From Nocardioides sp. Iso805N (GTDB lineage: Bacteria; Actinomycetota; Actinomycetes; Propionibacteriales; Nocardioidaceae), in the NCBI RefSeq assembly GCF_000364605.1, contig NZ_KB822575.1, positions 420,237 to 484,236 of the forward strand: a DNA stretch of 64,000 nucleotides, read 5' to 3'. Below, in pieces: positions 51,106-60,585 of the stretch. The position numbers and the translations under genes were made by a program. Under the pieces are notes generated by a model that saw only the letters and a program-made list of their open reading frames with translations, made no database searches and had not been told where the DNA came from. Each line of letters begins with the position of its first letter. The stretch's first letter is position 1.

Positions 51106-52986
51106 TCAGGCCGTCTGGTGGTGCAGGTAGCACCAGCGCCAGTCCTCACCCGGCTCGCTGGACTGCATCACCGGGTGCGAGCTGTCGTGGAAGTGCCGGG
51201 TCGCGTGCTGCCGCGGTGAGGAGTCGCAACAGCCGAGGTTGCCGCAGACCAGGCAGCGGCGCAGCGCCACCCAGCGGGTGCCCTCCTTCAGGCAGTCCTG
51301 GCAGACCAGGCCGGCGGCCTGCTCGGCGTCGATCACCGGCTCGGCCGGATAGCGCTCCAGGTCCGGGCAGACCCCTCCCGGCGCGCGCCGCGACCGCTCG
51401 GTCTCGCGGGCCTCGTTCCGCTCCGCCTCGGCGATGCCGAGCATGGACTCCTCGACGTCGAGCATCGTCAGCACGTCCGCGACCACGTCGGAGGGCACCG
51501 TGCCCGACTTGCGGATCTCCAGGATGCGGGTGCGCTCGGCGTCGATCATGGTGTTGCGCACCCGGTTGTAGAGCTCGCTGGGCGACTCCTCGCCGGCCGC
51601 CGTCCCCAGCCGCTCCCACGCCGCGAAGTTACGCATGTCCACGCGCTGGCGGACGATGTCGACCACGCCGTGCGGATCGTCGTACTCCATCTTCTCCAGC
51701 GCCGCCATCCCCGCCTTGCTGGCCTGCTGGAGCAGCGTGGCCCGCGCAAGGGCGTCCTCCACCGGGTCGGGCGAGGGCACCCGCAGCACCCGCGCCAGCC
51801 AGGGCAGCGTCAGACCCTGGATGAACAGCGTCCCGGCGACCACCGTGAACGCGATCAGCAGCAGCACCTCGCGGTGGGGGGCGGTCTTCGGGATGAGGTA
51901 CGCCGCGGCGAGCGTCACCACGCCGCGCATCCCGGCCCAACCGAGGATCGCGGTGTTGGTCCAGGGCGTCGGCAGACCGGTGGCCGGATCCGGGCCCGGG
52001 CGGATCAACAGGTAGCGGGTCACGAAGACCCAGACCATCCGGATCACGATGACGCCCAGCAGCGTGGCCACGCAGACGGCCACGATCCGCCCCGCTGAGA
52101 CCGGACTGCGGCGTACGTCGGCGAGCAGCCAGTCCACCTGCAGACCGATCAGCAGGAAGACGGTGTTCTCCAGGACGTAGGAGATGGTGCGCCAGTTCAT
52201 CCGCTCGGCGATCCGGGACTGGGCCGTCTGCAGCACGGGCGCTCGGTGGCCGAGCAGCAGGCCGGCCACGACCACGGCGATGACGCCGGATGCCTTGAGC
52301 TCCTCGGCGAGCAGGTAGGCGGCGAACGGCACCACCAGCGACATCCCGGTGTCGAAGACCGGGTCGGTGACCTTCTTGCGCAGGAAGCCCACCAGCGCGT
52401 ACATCGCGATACCGACCAGCACGCCGCCGCCGGCCGCCCGGACGAAGTCCAGCCCGATGTGCCACAGCTGCACGCCACCGGCGACGGCGAGGATGGCGGT
52501 GCGAAGCGAGACCAGCGCGGTGGCGTCGTTGAGCAGGGACTCGCCCTCCAGGATCGTCACGATGCGGCGTGGCAGACCGATGTGCCGGGCCACCGCGACC
52601 GCCGCCACCGCATCCGGCGGCGCCACCACCGCGCCGATCGCGAAGCTCGCCGGCCAGCCCGCGTCGGGCAGCAGGGCGTGCACGATCAGGCCGATCCCCA
52701 ACGTGGTAGCCACCACCAGCCCGACCGAGAGCAGCAGGATCGAGCGGCGGTTGGCGTTGAAGTCGACCAGCGAGGTCTGGATCGCGGTCGAGTAGAGCAG
52801 GGGTGGCAGCAGGCCGAGCAGCACCACCTCCGGCTCGAGGTGCACCTCCGGCATCGAGGGGATGTAGGAGATGGCGACGCCCGCCGTGATCAGCACGAGT
52901 GGTGCGGGCACGTCGATCCTGCTGGAGAGCGCTGTCACCGCCAGGACGCCGACAGCGAGCGCGGTCAGGAAGATCGCGATGTGCAC
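51106..52986 (-). CDS. CPA1-type Na+/H+ antiporter with C-terminal UBP zinc finger
   Basis: A 626-residue fusion. The N-terminal 400 residues are a cation/proton antiporter with about 12 helices. The ion-binding region reads AIGAVVAPPDAVAAVAVA (PPDA with the key aspartate), followed by EGESLLNDATALV and WAGMRGVVTLAAA. A hydrophilic helical part (RQRVDMRNFAAWERLG) leads to a C-terminal zinc finger of the UBP type: CQDCLKEG, CLVCGNLGCCDSS, HATRHFHDSSHPV, WCYLHH. In eukaryotes this finger binds the ubiquitin C-terminus; bacteria lack ubiquitin, so its partner here is unknown. The start is GTG 52986. It lies 28 bases downstream of menD. Confidence 0.9.
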   Translation of the reverse strand: MHIAIFLTALAVGVLAVTALSSRIDVPAPLVLITAGVAISYIPSMPEVHLEPEVVLLGLLPPLLYSTAIQTSLVDFNANRRSILLLSVGLVVATTLGIGLIVHALLPDAGWPASFAIGAVVAPPDAVAAVAVARHIGLPRRIVTILEGESLLNDATALVSLRTAILAVAGGVQLWHIGLDFVRAAGGGVLVGIAMYALVGFLRKKVTDPVFDTGMSLVVPFAAYLLAEELKASGVIAVVVAGLLLGHRAPVLQTAQSRIAERMNWRTISYVLENTVFLLIGLQVDWLLADVRRSPVSAGRIVAVCVATLLGVIVIRMVWVFVTRYLLIRPGPDPATGLPTPWTNTAILGWAGMRGVVTLAAAYLIPKTAPHREVLLLIAFTVVAGTLFIQGLTLPWLARVLRVPSPDPVEDALARATLLQQASKAGMAALEKMEYDDPHGVVDIVRQRVDMRNFAAWERLGTAAGEESPSELYNRVRNTMIDAERTRILEIRKSGTVPSDVVADVLTMLDVEESMLGIAEAERNEARETERSRRAPGGVCPDLERYPAEPVIDAEQAAGLVCQDCLKEGTRWVALRRCLVCGNLGCCDSSPRQHATRHFHDSSHPVMQSSEPGEDWRWCYLHHQTA

Positions 52987-53014
52987 GGGCCCATCATGTC
53001 GTGCCCCCGGTCGC

Positions 53015-54670
53015 TCAGGCGGGCCGCAGGGCGCGAATGCGCTCCTCGAGCTCGCGGCGGTCGGCGCGGCCCACCACCGCCTCGATGACCTCGATGCCGC
53101 CGTTGGGGTTGGCCAGCGCCTGCTCCAGCTCGGGTCGGGAGCCGACCTTGAGGTGGGGGGTGCGGGTCGCAGCACACAGCGCGGCGAGATCGACCCGGTG
53201 GGGCGTGGCGAAGAGTCGCTCGAAGGGATCGGCGTACGCCGGATCGCCCTGCTCGAGGGTGGCGAAGATCGACCCGCCGTCGTCGTTGACGACCACGATG
53301 GTCAGGTCGGGGCGCGGCTCGTCCGGGCCGAGGATCAGTCCGTTGGCGTCGTGCAGGAACGTCACGTCGCCCATCAGCGCCAGATCGCGGCTCGAGTCAC
53401 GGCCCAGGGCCGCCCCGATCGCCGTCGAGACCAGGCCGTCGATGCCGGCGAGGCCGCGGCTGGCGAGCACCTTGCGTCGCGCGCCGACGTCGTAGGAAGG
53501 CACCATCAGGTCGAGATCGCGGATGGGGTTGGATGGACCGACCACGAGCTGGCCGCCCGGCGGCAGTGCCCGGGCGACGGCACCGGCGACCTGGTGCGGG
53601 GTCAGTCCCTCCTCGCTCGCCAGCAGCCGGTCGAGCTGGCGACCCACCGAGCGGTCGGCCTCCTGCCACTCCTCCAGCCAACCGAGACCTGGCTCCGTCC
53701 CGGTCGAGTCGGGGATCCGTCCCGGTCGAGTCGGGGATCCGGCCCCGTCGAGCGCCGGATCGAGCCACCGGTCCACCCGGTGCGGCGGGGTGGACCACAC
53801 CCCTCGCCCACGGATGCCGAGGACCTCGACGTCCTCGCGCGCCAGCAGCCGCGCCACCGGACGCGAGAGCGTGGGATGCCCCAGCACGACGACCCGCTCG
53901 ATCCGACCGGCGAGCTCGCTGCCGAGCAGCAGCCGGTAGGTGCGGATCGCGTGGGTGCCGGTGCGGGCACCGCTCGACGGCTCGGCCAGCAGCGGCGAGC
54001 CGGACCGCTCGGCGAGCACCCGAGCGAGTGGGCCGGCGTCGTCACCGGCGACCACGACGGTGCGCCGGCCATCGGCGATCGCCGCGACCAGAGCGTCCTC
54101 GTCAGGCCTCATCGGTGCTCCCGACGGGCGCGCGGCCCTGGCCAGCCCGGCCGGGACCGTCCAACGGTCGGTGGGCGTGAGCGGCTCGTCGAGCTGGACG
54201 TTCCAGTGCACCGGGCCGGCCGCGTCGGCACCCAGCGCGGCCAGCGCTGCCAGGTCGGCCGCTGTCGCGATGTCGTGGGTGGTCACGAGCGGTCCGAAGA
54301 TGCCGACCTGCTGCGTGGTCTGGTTGGCGCTGGTCTCGCGCAGCCGCGCCGGCCGGTCGGCCGAGACGACCATCAGCGGGACGCCCGAGTGCGCCGCCTC
54401 GAGCACGGCCGGGTGGAGGTTGGCCACCGCCGTACCGCTGGTGCACAGCACCGCCGCCCGCGAACCGGTCTTGCTCAGTCCCAGCGCGAGGAAGCCGGCC
54501 GAGCGCTCGTCGATGCGGGTGTGCAGCCGCAGCAGGCCTGCCTGCTCGGCGTCGTAGACGGCGAAGGAGAGCGGGGCGTTGCGCGAGCCGGGGGCGAGCA
54601 CGATCTCGCGTATGCCGGCCTCGACGAGGGCCGTAACCACCGCACGGGCGAGCTCAGTCGAGGAGCCCAC
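53015..54670 (-). CDS. menD: 2-succinyl-5-enolpyruvyl-6-hydroxy-3-cyclohexene-1-carboxylate synthase
   Basis: Thiamine-diphosphate enzyme that joins isochorismate and 2-oxoglutarate in menaquinone synthesis. A 551-residue product with EIVLAPGSRNAPLSFAVY, the glutamate region HTRIDERSAGFLALG, SADRPARLRETSANQT, and the TPP-binding LMGDVTFLHDANGL with NDDGGSIF. GTG 54670 lies inside the end of menC (17-base overlap). A 22-bp tandem duplication (53697-53740) in the linker after DPALDGA makes this loop longer than usual but does not break the frame. Confidence 0.94.
   Translation of the reverse strand: MGSSTELARAVVTALVEAGIREIVLAPGSRNAPLSFAVYDAEQAGLLRLHTRIDERSAGFLALGLSKTGSRAAVLCTSGTAVANLHPAVLEAAHSGVPLMVVSADRPARLRETSANQTTQQVGIFGPLVTTHDIATAADLAALAALGADAAGPVHWNVQLDEPLTPTDRWTVPAGLARAARPSGAPMRPDEDALVAAIADGRRTVVVAGDDAGPLARVLAERSGSPLLAEPSSGARTGTHAIRTYRLLLGSELAGRIERVVVLGHPTLSRPVARLLAREDVEVLGIRGRGVWSTPPHRVDRWLDPALDGAGSPTRPGRIPDSTGTEPGLGWLEEWQEADRSVGRQLDRLLASEEGLTPHQVAGAVARALPPGGQLVVGPSNPIRDLDLMVPSYDVGARRKVLASRGLAGIDGLVSTAIGAALGRDSSRDLALMGDVTFLHDANGLILGPDEPRPDLTIVVVNDDGGSIFATLEQGDPAYADPFERLFATPHRVDLAALCAATRTPHLKVGSRPELEQALANPNGGIEVIEAVVGRADRRELEERIRALRPA
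53697..53740. repeat. 22-bp perfect tandem duplication inside menD
   Basis: The 22-base unit at 53697-53718 is repeated exactly at 53719-53740. Because 22 is not a multiple of three, the two copies are read in different frames; menD stays open. A third, degenerate copy may follow. Confidence 0.8.
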
Positions 54671-55616
54671 TGACCCTCCTCACCCGGTCCTGCCACCACG
54701 CGGTCCGCTCGGGCGAGGCCGTTGCGCGTGCCAGCGCCGAGGGATCGACACTCGGCCGCACGACCGGCAGCATGCCATCGACCACCGACAGCGGCTGCAT
54801 CACGACGTCCTCGGCCAGCAGCGCACCCGTCGCCAGCCCGCAGGCGTAGTGCAGCTCGGGCAGCGCCGCGGCGAGTGCCACGCCGGCGGCCAGACCGACC
54901 GATGACTCCAGCGCCGAGGAGACCACCACCGGCAGGCCGATGTCCTCGGCGATCCGCAGGCAGGCACGTACGCCGCCCAGCGGCTGCACCTTCAGCACCG
55001 CCACGTCGGCAGCCTCCAGCTCGCGCACCCGGTAGGGGTCGACCGCGCGACGGATCGACTCGTCGGCTGCGATGGGGACGTCCACGCGGCGACGTACGAG
55101 TGCCAGGTCCTCGACCGCCATGCACGGCTGCTCGACGTACTCCAGCCCGCCCGCCGACCGGTCCAGCACCGGGATACCGGCGAGCGCCTCGTCCACCGAC
55201 CACAGCCCGTTCACGTCGATCCGGATCCGGCCGTCGGGGCCGAGCGCGTCCCTGACCGCCTCGAGCCGCGCCTGCGCCTCGGCCAGGGTCTCGCCCGGGT
55301 CGGCGACCTTGACCTTCGCTGTCCGGCAGCCCGCCGAGGCGAGCACGATCCGGTGCGCCTGCTCCGGTCCGACCGCCGGCACGGTGACGTTGACCGGAAC
55401 GGCCGAGCGCAACGGGGCCGGCCAGTCGCCGCGAGCGGCTTCGTGGGCGCTGGCGAGCCAGGGCGCGGCGACATCGTCGTCGTACTCGATGAACGGGGAG
55501 AACTCGCCCCATCCGGCGCCGCCACCAGAGGTGGTGGTCTCGATCAGGACGCCCTCGCGCACGGTGATGCCGCGGAACCTGGTCGTCATCGGGATCGACC
55601 AGACGTGCACCCTCAT
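54654..55616 (-). CDS. menC: o-Succinylbenzoate synthase
   Basis: An enolase-superfamily dehydratase of the menaquinone pathway, 320 residues. ATG 55616 overlaps the menE stop (ATGA). Metal and catalytic positions are visible: KVKV (lysine pair near 100), RIDVNGLWSVDEAL (Asp), EYVEQP (Glu), and ADESIRRAVD with Asp/Glu, then VLKVQPLGG (Lys). The end overlaps menD by 17 bases. Shorter than some homologues but complete. Confidence 0.93.
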   Translation of the reverse strand: MRVHVWSIPMTTRFRGITVREGVLIETTTSGGGAGWGEFSPFIEYDDDVAAPWLASAHEAARGDWPAPLRSAVPVNVTVPAVGPEQAHRIVLASAGCRTAKVKVADPGETLAEAQARLEAVRDALGPDGRIRIDVNGLWSVDEALAGIPVLDRSAGGLEYVEQPCMAVEDLALVRRRVDVPIAADESIRRAVDPYRVRELEAADVAVLKVQPLGGVRACLRIAEDIGLPVVVSSALESSVGLAAGVALAAALPELHYACGLATGALLAEDVVMQPLSVVDGMLPVVRPSVDPSALARATASPERTAWWQDRVRRVSGLLD

Positions 55617-56653
55617 GCCGCCACCACGAGCTCGCGGAGCGCGAGGCGGTCGGTCTTGCCGTTGGCCAGCAGTGGCAGGTCGGGCAAGGTGATCAGCTGG
55701 CGCGGCGCCCACGACCGCGGGTGCGCGTCCCCGACCCAGTCGCGCAGCTCGTCGAGGCTGGGTGCCTTCGGGCCGGGCGCCAGTGCGCCGTCCTCGGGCC
55801 TCGCCACCACGAAGGCGACCAGGCGGTTGCCCCACTCCTCGTCAGGTACGCCGAGGACCTCGGCCGCGGTGATCGAGGGATGCTCGCGCAGCCGCCGGGC
55901 GACCAGGGCCGCCGGCACGTTGACGCCGCCGGTGATGACCATGTCGTCGATCCTGCCGAGCAGCTGCAGACGCCCGTCCTCGTCGAGACGACCGGCGTCG
56001 GAGGTGAGGAACCAGCCGTCCACCAGCACCTCGCCGGTCAGCTCGGGGGCACCGTCGTAGCCGCCGAATAGCGTCGGCCCGCTGATCCGCACCCGGCCGT
56101 CGGTGCCGATCGCCAGACCGACCCCGTCGAGTGGGAGGCCGTCGTACACACAACCGCCGCAGGTCTCCGCCGAGCCGTAGGTGGCCACGACCCGTACGCC
56201 GGCCGCCGCGGCGCGGGCGCGCAGCGCGGGGTCGACGGGCCCGCCGCCGACCAGGACCCTGTCGAAGTCCGCCAGCACGCCGGCGTCGGTGTCCAGCAGC
56301 CGATGCAGCTGGGTCGGCACCAGGGAGACGAAGCCGCCAGGACCGAGCTCGGCAGCGGCCTCAGCGAAGGAGTCATGGTCGGCCAGCCGCACCGGCGCGA
56401 CACCGGCGGCCAGCGACCGGGTGATGACGTTGAGGCCGGCCACGAAGGTCTCCGGCAGCGCCAGCAGCCAACGCCCGGAGCCACCGAGACGACGGGCGGA
56501 GAGCTCGATCGAGGCTTGGACGGCGGCGCGCGAGAGCAGCACCCGCTTCGGCTTCCCGGTCGAGCCGGAGGTCTCCACGACCCATGGTCCCGGGTCGCCG
56601 GGGGCTTCCAGCCATCGCGCCAGCGCACCGAGCGTGGGGCTGGCGATATCCAT
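55613..56653 (-). CDS. menE: o-Succinylbenzoate-CoA ligase
   Basis: Activates o-succinylbenzoate with ATP and CoA. A 346-residue acyl-CoA synthetase, typical of the short actinobacterial MenE. It shows the AMP-binding motif ETSGSTGKPKRVLLS, ATYGSAETCGG, GWFLTSDAGRLDEDGRLQ, GRIDDMVITGGVNV and a C-terminal LLANGKTDR with the catalytic lysine. ATG 56653 is only 28 bases from the divergent MFS gene, and TAGCGT lies seven bases before it, so the message is probably leaderless. Confidence 0.93.
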   Translation of the reverse strand: MDIASPTLGALARWLEAPGDPGPWVVETSGSTGKPKRVLLSRAAVQASIELSARRLGGSGRWLLALPETFVAGLNVITRSLAAGVAPVRLADHDSFAEAAAELGPGGFVSLVPTQLHRLLDTDAGVLADFDRVLVGGGPVDPALRARAAAAGVRVVATYGSAETCGGCVYDGLPLDGVGLAIGTDGRVRISGPTLFGGYDGAPELTGEVLVDGWFLTSDAGRLDEDGRLQLLGRIDDMVITGGVNVPAALVARRLREHPSITAAEVLGVPDEEWGNRLVAFVVARPEDGALAPGPKAPSLDELRDWVGDAHPRSWAPRQLITLPDLPLLANGKTDRLALRELVVAA

Positions 56654-56681
56654 GTGACGAACGCTAGTCCCACGTGATCCG

Positions 56682-58019
56682 ATGACCCACATGCCCTCCC
56701 GTCTCGGTGGCTTCTTCGGGCGGCTGATCCCACCTACGCCCCTGTCCCGCCAGCTCGCCGTCCAGTCGCTGCTCTTCGCCACCGGCGCCGGCACGTTCAA
56801 CACCGGCAGCGCGGTCTTCTTCACCCAGGTCGTCGGGCTCTCGGCGGCCAAGGTCGGGCTCGGGATGACGATCGCCGGCGTGGTCGCCTTCCTGGTGGCC
56901 TATCCCCTGGGCAAGCTGGTCGACCGCATCGGCAGCAAGCCGATGTGGGCGCTGGGAGCGTTCCTCGGCGCGATGATGTTCGCGGTCTGGCCGTGGCTGC
57001 ACGGTTTCTCCCAGTACGTGGCGATGAGCATCGTCTTCGAGGTGGTCAACAACATCGGGCAGGCCGGCTACAGCGCCTACGTCCTCAACGTCCTGCCCGA
57101 GCGGGAGCGGATCGAGACCCAGGCGCACCTCTACTCCGCACTCAACCTCGGCTTCACCATCGGTGCCGTGATCGGCGGGGTCGCACTCGCCTTCGACAAC
57201 CTCACCCTGATCCGGTGGCTGCCGCTGCTGACCACCGCGATCGGCCTGGTCAACGCCGTCCGGATCACCCGGCTGCCGTCGCCGCCCCGACGGGCGACTA
57301 CGCATCCGGTCGCGGAGCCCCGTGCCGAGGCCCTCGAGTCGATCAGCGCCGGTACGCCGCAGGCTCCCGGCGCGATGCGCAACAAGGGCTGGCTGGCCAC
57401 GTCGTTCTTCACCGGCGTGCTGTGGACCAACCAGACGCTGCTCAACGTGGTGATCCCGCTGTGGCTGGTCCAGCGCACCGACGCGCCGCACTGGATCCTG
57501 GCCTGGCTCTTCGGCACCAACACCGTGCTGTGCGTCTTCCTGCCGCAGTTCACCTCACGCGGTGTGGCCACCATCGGCGACGCACTGCGGCGGGTGCGCT
57601 GGTCCAGCGCGTTCTTCGTGCTTTCCTGCCTGATCACGATGGCCTCGCACTCGGTGGCTGCGTTCTGGGCCGCGTTGCTGGTGTGGCTGGGCCACGTCGC
57701 CGTCACCGGCGCCGAGCTCGCGGTCGGGTCGGGCACCTGGGTGTTCCAGGCCAAGCTGATGGATCCGCAGCACCGGGGCGAGTACGGCGGCGCCGGCGAG
57801 GTGGCGCGCACGCTCGGGCAGTGGTGGGCGCCCGCGGCGTACACCTGGCTGGCGATGGAACGCGGCGACGTCGGCTGGCTCGTGATCGCCCTCATCTCGG
57901 TGCTCGCGGCCGTCGGCATGCACCCCTCCGCGCGGACGGCCGAGCGGTTCGCGCAGCGGCACTTCGAGGTGCGCGGCGGCCGATCCGAGCCCGGTTCGGA
58001 GGCTGTCGGTGCGGTCTGA
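56682..58019 (+). CDS. MFS transporter (first of three tandem paralogues)
   Basis: A 445-residue protein with 12 predicted helices. Shared family segments: GTFNTGSAVFFTQVVGLSAA, then GLGMTIAGVVAFLVAYPLG with the LVDRIGSKPMW loop (MFS motif A position), and HWILAWLFGTNTVLCVFLPQ in the second half. The start ATG 56682 is separated from menE by 28 bases and has no ribosome binding site. The substrate is unknown. The two following genes are clear paralogues in the same order, so the cluster arose by duplication. Confidence 0.88.
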   Translation: MTHMPSRLGGFFGRLIPPTPLSRQLAVQSLLFATGAGTFNTGSAVFFTQVVGLSAAKVGLGMTIAGVVAFLVAYPLGKLVDRIGSKPMWALGAFLGAMMFAVWPWLHGFSQYVAMSIVFEVVNNIGQAGYSAYVLNVLPERERIETQAHLYSALNLGFTIGAVIGGVALAFDNLTLIRWLPLLTTAIGLVNAVRITRLPSPPRRATTHPVAEPRAEALESISAGTPQAPGAMRNKGWLATSFFTGVLWTNQTLLNVVIPLWLVQRTDAPHWILAWLFGTNTVLCVFLPQFTSRGVATIGDALRRVRWSSAFFVLSCLITMASHSVAAFWAALLVWLGHVAVTGAELAVGSGTWVFQAKLMDPQHRGEYGGAGEVARTLGQWWAPAAYTWLAMERGDVGWLVIALISVLAAVGMHPSARTAERFAQRHFEVRGGRSEPGSEAVGAV

Positions 58020-58031
58020 TCTGATGCGCCC

Positions 58032-59291
58032 ATGAGCGCTCTCGGCCGCCTTGTGCCACCCCCTGGGCTGACCCGACGGCTCTCGCTCCAGTCCGTGCTC
58101 CTCAAGACCGGCGACGGCGTCTTCAACACCGGCAGCGCGGTCTTCTTCACCCAGGTCGTCGGGCTCTCGATCATCCAGGTCGGCATCGGGCTGAGCATCG
58201 CCGGTGTGCTCTCGGGCGTCGCTGCCATCCCCGCGGGCCGGCTCGCCGACCGGATCGGTCCCAAGCGGGCGTGGGCGCTCGGTGCGGCACTGTGTGCGGC
58301 CGCCTTCGTGGCCTGGCCGTTCATCGACGGGTTCGCCGCCTACGTCGTGATGGTCACCCTCTACTCGATCGTGGAGAACACCGCCGATGCCGGCCGGCAG
58401 GCCTACGTGCTCGACGTGATGCCGCCAGCGGAGCGGATCCCCACCCAGGCCTACATCTACTCGGCGATGAACGTCGGGTCGACCGTCGGAGCCCTGCTCG
58501 GCGGCATCGCGCTGGCCTTCGACAGCACCACCCTGCTGCGCTGGCTGCCGTTCGTCACCGTCGTGCTGTTCGGGCTGAACGCGTTCTTCGTGGCCCGCCT
58601 GCCCGGGGCTCCGCGCGACCTGCGCACCCGCGAGGAGGCGAAGGTCCGGCCCGAGGGCCCCTCCGCGCTGGCCAACAGGGGTTACCTGGCGCTGCAGTTC
58701 TGCATGGGCTCGCTGTGGACCAACCAGACCCTGCTCAGCGTGCTGATCCCGCTGTGGCTGGTCCAGGAGACCGACTCGCCACACTGGCTGCTCGCGTGGC
58801 TCTTCGGCACCAACACGGTGCTGTGCATCTTCCTGCCGCAGGTCACCTCGGCCGGTGTGAAGACGCTCGGCGACGGGCTGCGTCGGGTGCGGTGGTCGGC
58901 GGCGTTCTTCATGGCCTCCTGCCTCATCACGATGGTCACCCACTCCACCACCGGCATGGTCACGGGCCTGTTGGTCTGGCTCGGCCACCTGACCGTCACC
59001 GGTGCCGAGCTGGCGACAGGTTCGGCGGGCTGGATGTTCCAGGCCAAGCTGCAGGACCCCCGTCGACGGGCCGAGTACGCGTCGGTCGGCGGTCTGCTCA
59101 GCCAGCTCGGCGGCCGGTTCGCGCCCGCGCTCTACACCTGGCTGGCGATGGAGTGGCGGCACGTCGGCTGGATGTTGATCGGTCTGATGGTGGTGACCGC
59201 AGCCGCCGGCGCCCACCCGGCGCTGCGCAGGGCCGAGCGGTTCGCCGAGGAGGAGTTCCCCGGCGAGGCTACGCTCGCAATAATATCTTGA
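58032..59291 (+). CDS. MFS transporter (second tandem paralogue)
   Basis: A 419-residue protein very similar to its left neighbour, with GVFNTGSAVFFTQVVGLSII, the RLADRIGPKRAWALG loop, and HWLLAWLFGTNTVLCIFLPQ. It starts 12 bases after the first paralogue, so both are likely cotranscribed. The stop lies inside a MarR-type operator preceding the third gene. The substrate is unknown; efflux is the common role for such exporters, but uptake is not ruled out. Confidence 0.88.
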   Translation: MSALGRLVPPPGLTRRLSLQSVLLKTGDGVFNTGSAVFFTQVVGLSIIQVGIGLSIAGVLSGVAAIPAGRLADRIGPKRAWALGAALCAAAFVAWPFIDGFAAYVVMVTLYSIVENTADAGRQAYVLDVMPPAERIPTQAYIYSAMNVGSTVGALLGGIALAFDSTTLLRWLPFVTVVLFGLNAFFVARLPGAPRDLRTREEAKVRPEGPSALANRGYLALQFCMGSLWTNQTLLSVLIPLWLVQETDSPHWLLAWLFGTNTVLCIFLPQVTSAGVKTLGDGLRRVRWSAAFFMASCLITMVTHSTTGMVTGLLVWLGHLTVTGAELATGSAGWMFQAKLQDPRRRAEYASVGGLLSQLGGRFAPALYTWLAMEWRHVGWMLIGLMVVTAAAGAHPALRRAERFAEEEFPGEATLAIIS

Positions 59292-59299
59292 CATCAAGA
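59286..59299 (+). promoter_or_regulatory. MarR-type operator overlapping a -35 box before the third MFS gene
   Basis: TCTTGACATCAAGA is a perfect inverted repeat (TCTTGA-CA-TCAAGA) of the form bound by many actinobacterial MarR regulators. TTGACA (59288-59293) within it fits a -35 hexamer. The stretch up to ATG 59324 is AT-rich. No MarR gene is in the window. Confidence 0.55.
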
Positions 59300-59323
59300 A
59301 ACTTGAGGTAAAGAGTTTTACGT

Positions 59324-60574
59324 ATGCGCCGCCTGCTGAACCGGATCCTGTCCGACGACCCCCTCATCCGCGCGATGTCCTATCAGTCGGTGCTCTCCGC
59401 CTTCGGCGAGGGCGCCTTCCTGGCCGGCAGCGCCGTCTACTTCACCCAGATCGTGGGGCTCTCGGCCGCCCAGGTCGGCCTCGGGATGACCATCGCCGGC
59501 ATCGCCACGTTCTTCGCCTCGGTTCCGCTCGGCCGGGCAGCGGACGCGTTCGGGACCCGCCGGACGTGGATCGTCGCGTCGCTGCTGGAGGCGTTGCTGT
59601 TCGCCTCCTGGCTGGCGGCACGGGACTTCGCGGCGTACGTCGCCGTCACCACGGCGCTGGAGCTCGCCGAGACCTGGATGCGCGCAGGCCGCAACGCCTA
59701 CCGCTTCGCGGTCTTCCCCCGGGAGACCCGGGTGCGGTCGCTGGCCTACATGCGGGCCGCGCGCAACGTCGGCTACACGCTGGGCGCGGCCGCCGGCGGT
59801 CTGGCCCTGGCGGCGCACAGCAACCGCCTGATCGAGGCGGTGCCGATCGTGACGGCGCTGATCCTGCTGGCCAACACCGGCTGGGTCACCCGGCTGCCGC
59901 GGATCCAGGAGCGCTCGGACCACGGCAGCGAGTCGGCGATCGACGAGCTCGTCGGCGGCGGTGCGCTGCGCAACCACGGCTTCCTGGCGGCCTCCGTCTT
60001 CGACGGCGTCCTGGCGACCCACCAGGTGCTGCTCAACGTGGTGATCCCGCTCTGGCTGGTCGAGGAGACCGACGCGCCCCGGGTGCTGCTCGCGTGGCTG
60101 TTCGGCACCAACACCGTGCTGGCAGTGCTGCTGCAGGTGCCCGCTGCCCGCGGCGTGACCGACGTACGCACGTCGGTGCGGGCCGAGCGTCGCGGCGCGT
60201 TCTGCTTCGTGCTCTCCTGCCTCATCGTGCTGGTCACGCACGACACGACCGGCTGGGTGACGATCGCGCTGGTGTGGCTGGGGCACATCACCGTGACCGG
60301 CGCGGAGCTGTTCCAGTCCGCCGGGCAGTGGGGGATCCAGGCCGAGCTGTCCGACCCGCGGCTGCGCGGCGAGTACCAGGGGGTCGCGAACCTCGGCAAC
60401 ACGCTCGGCAGCGTGTGGGCGCCGGCGCTCTACACCTTCCTGGCAATGACCTGGGGCGCGGCCGGCTGGCTGCTCATCGCGGCGATCATCTGCACCGCCG
60501 CCGTCCTGATCGCGCCGGCCACGCGGGCCGCGGAGCGCTACCTCGATCGGACGATGACCCCCGCGACCGCCTAG
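59324..60574 (+). CDS. MFS transporter (third tandem paralogue, own promoter)
   Basis: A 416-residue paralogue of the two preceding genes, more diverged (GAFLAGSAVYFTQIVGLSAA, RVLLAWLFGTNTVLAVLLQV). It has its own AT-rich upstream region with a MarR-type operator, so it is probably induced separately, perhaps by a small aromatic compound or drug. The start is ATG 59324. It ends 11 bases before menA. Whether it is linked to quinone metabolism is unknown. Confidence 0.88.
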   Translation: MRRLLNRILSDDPLIRAMSYQSVLSAFGEGAFLAGSAVYFTQIVGLSAAQVGLGMTIAGIATFFASVPLGRAADAFGTRRTWIVASLLEALLFASWLAARDFAAYVAVTTALELAETWMRAGRNAYRFAVFPRETRVRSLAYMRAARNVGYTLGAAAGGLALAAHSNRLIEAVPIVTALILLANTGWVTRLPRIQERSDHGSESAIDELVGGGALRNHGFLAASVFDGVLATHQVLLNVVIPLWLVEETDAPRVLLAWLFGTNTVLAVLLQVPAARGVTDVRTSVRAERRGAFCFVLSCLIVLVTHDTTGWVTIALVWLGHITVTGAELFQSAGQWGIQAELSDPRLRGEYQGVANLGNTLGSVWAPALYTFLAMTWGAAGWLLIAAIICTAAVLIAPATRAAERYLDRTMTPATA

Positions 60575-60585
60575 AGTGACCGCTC

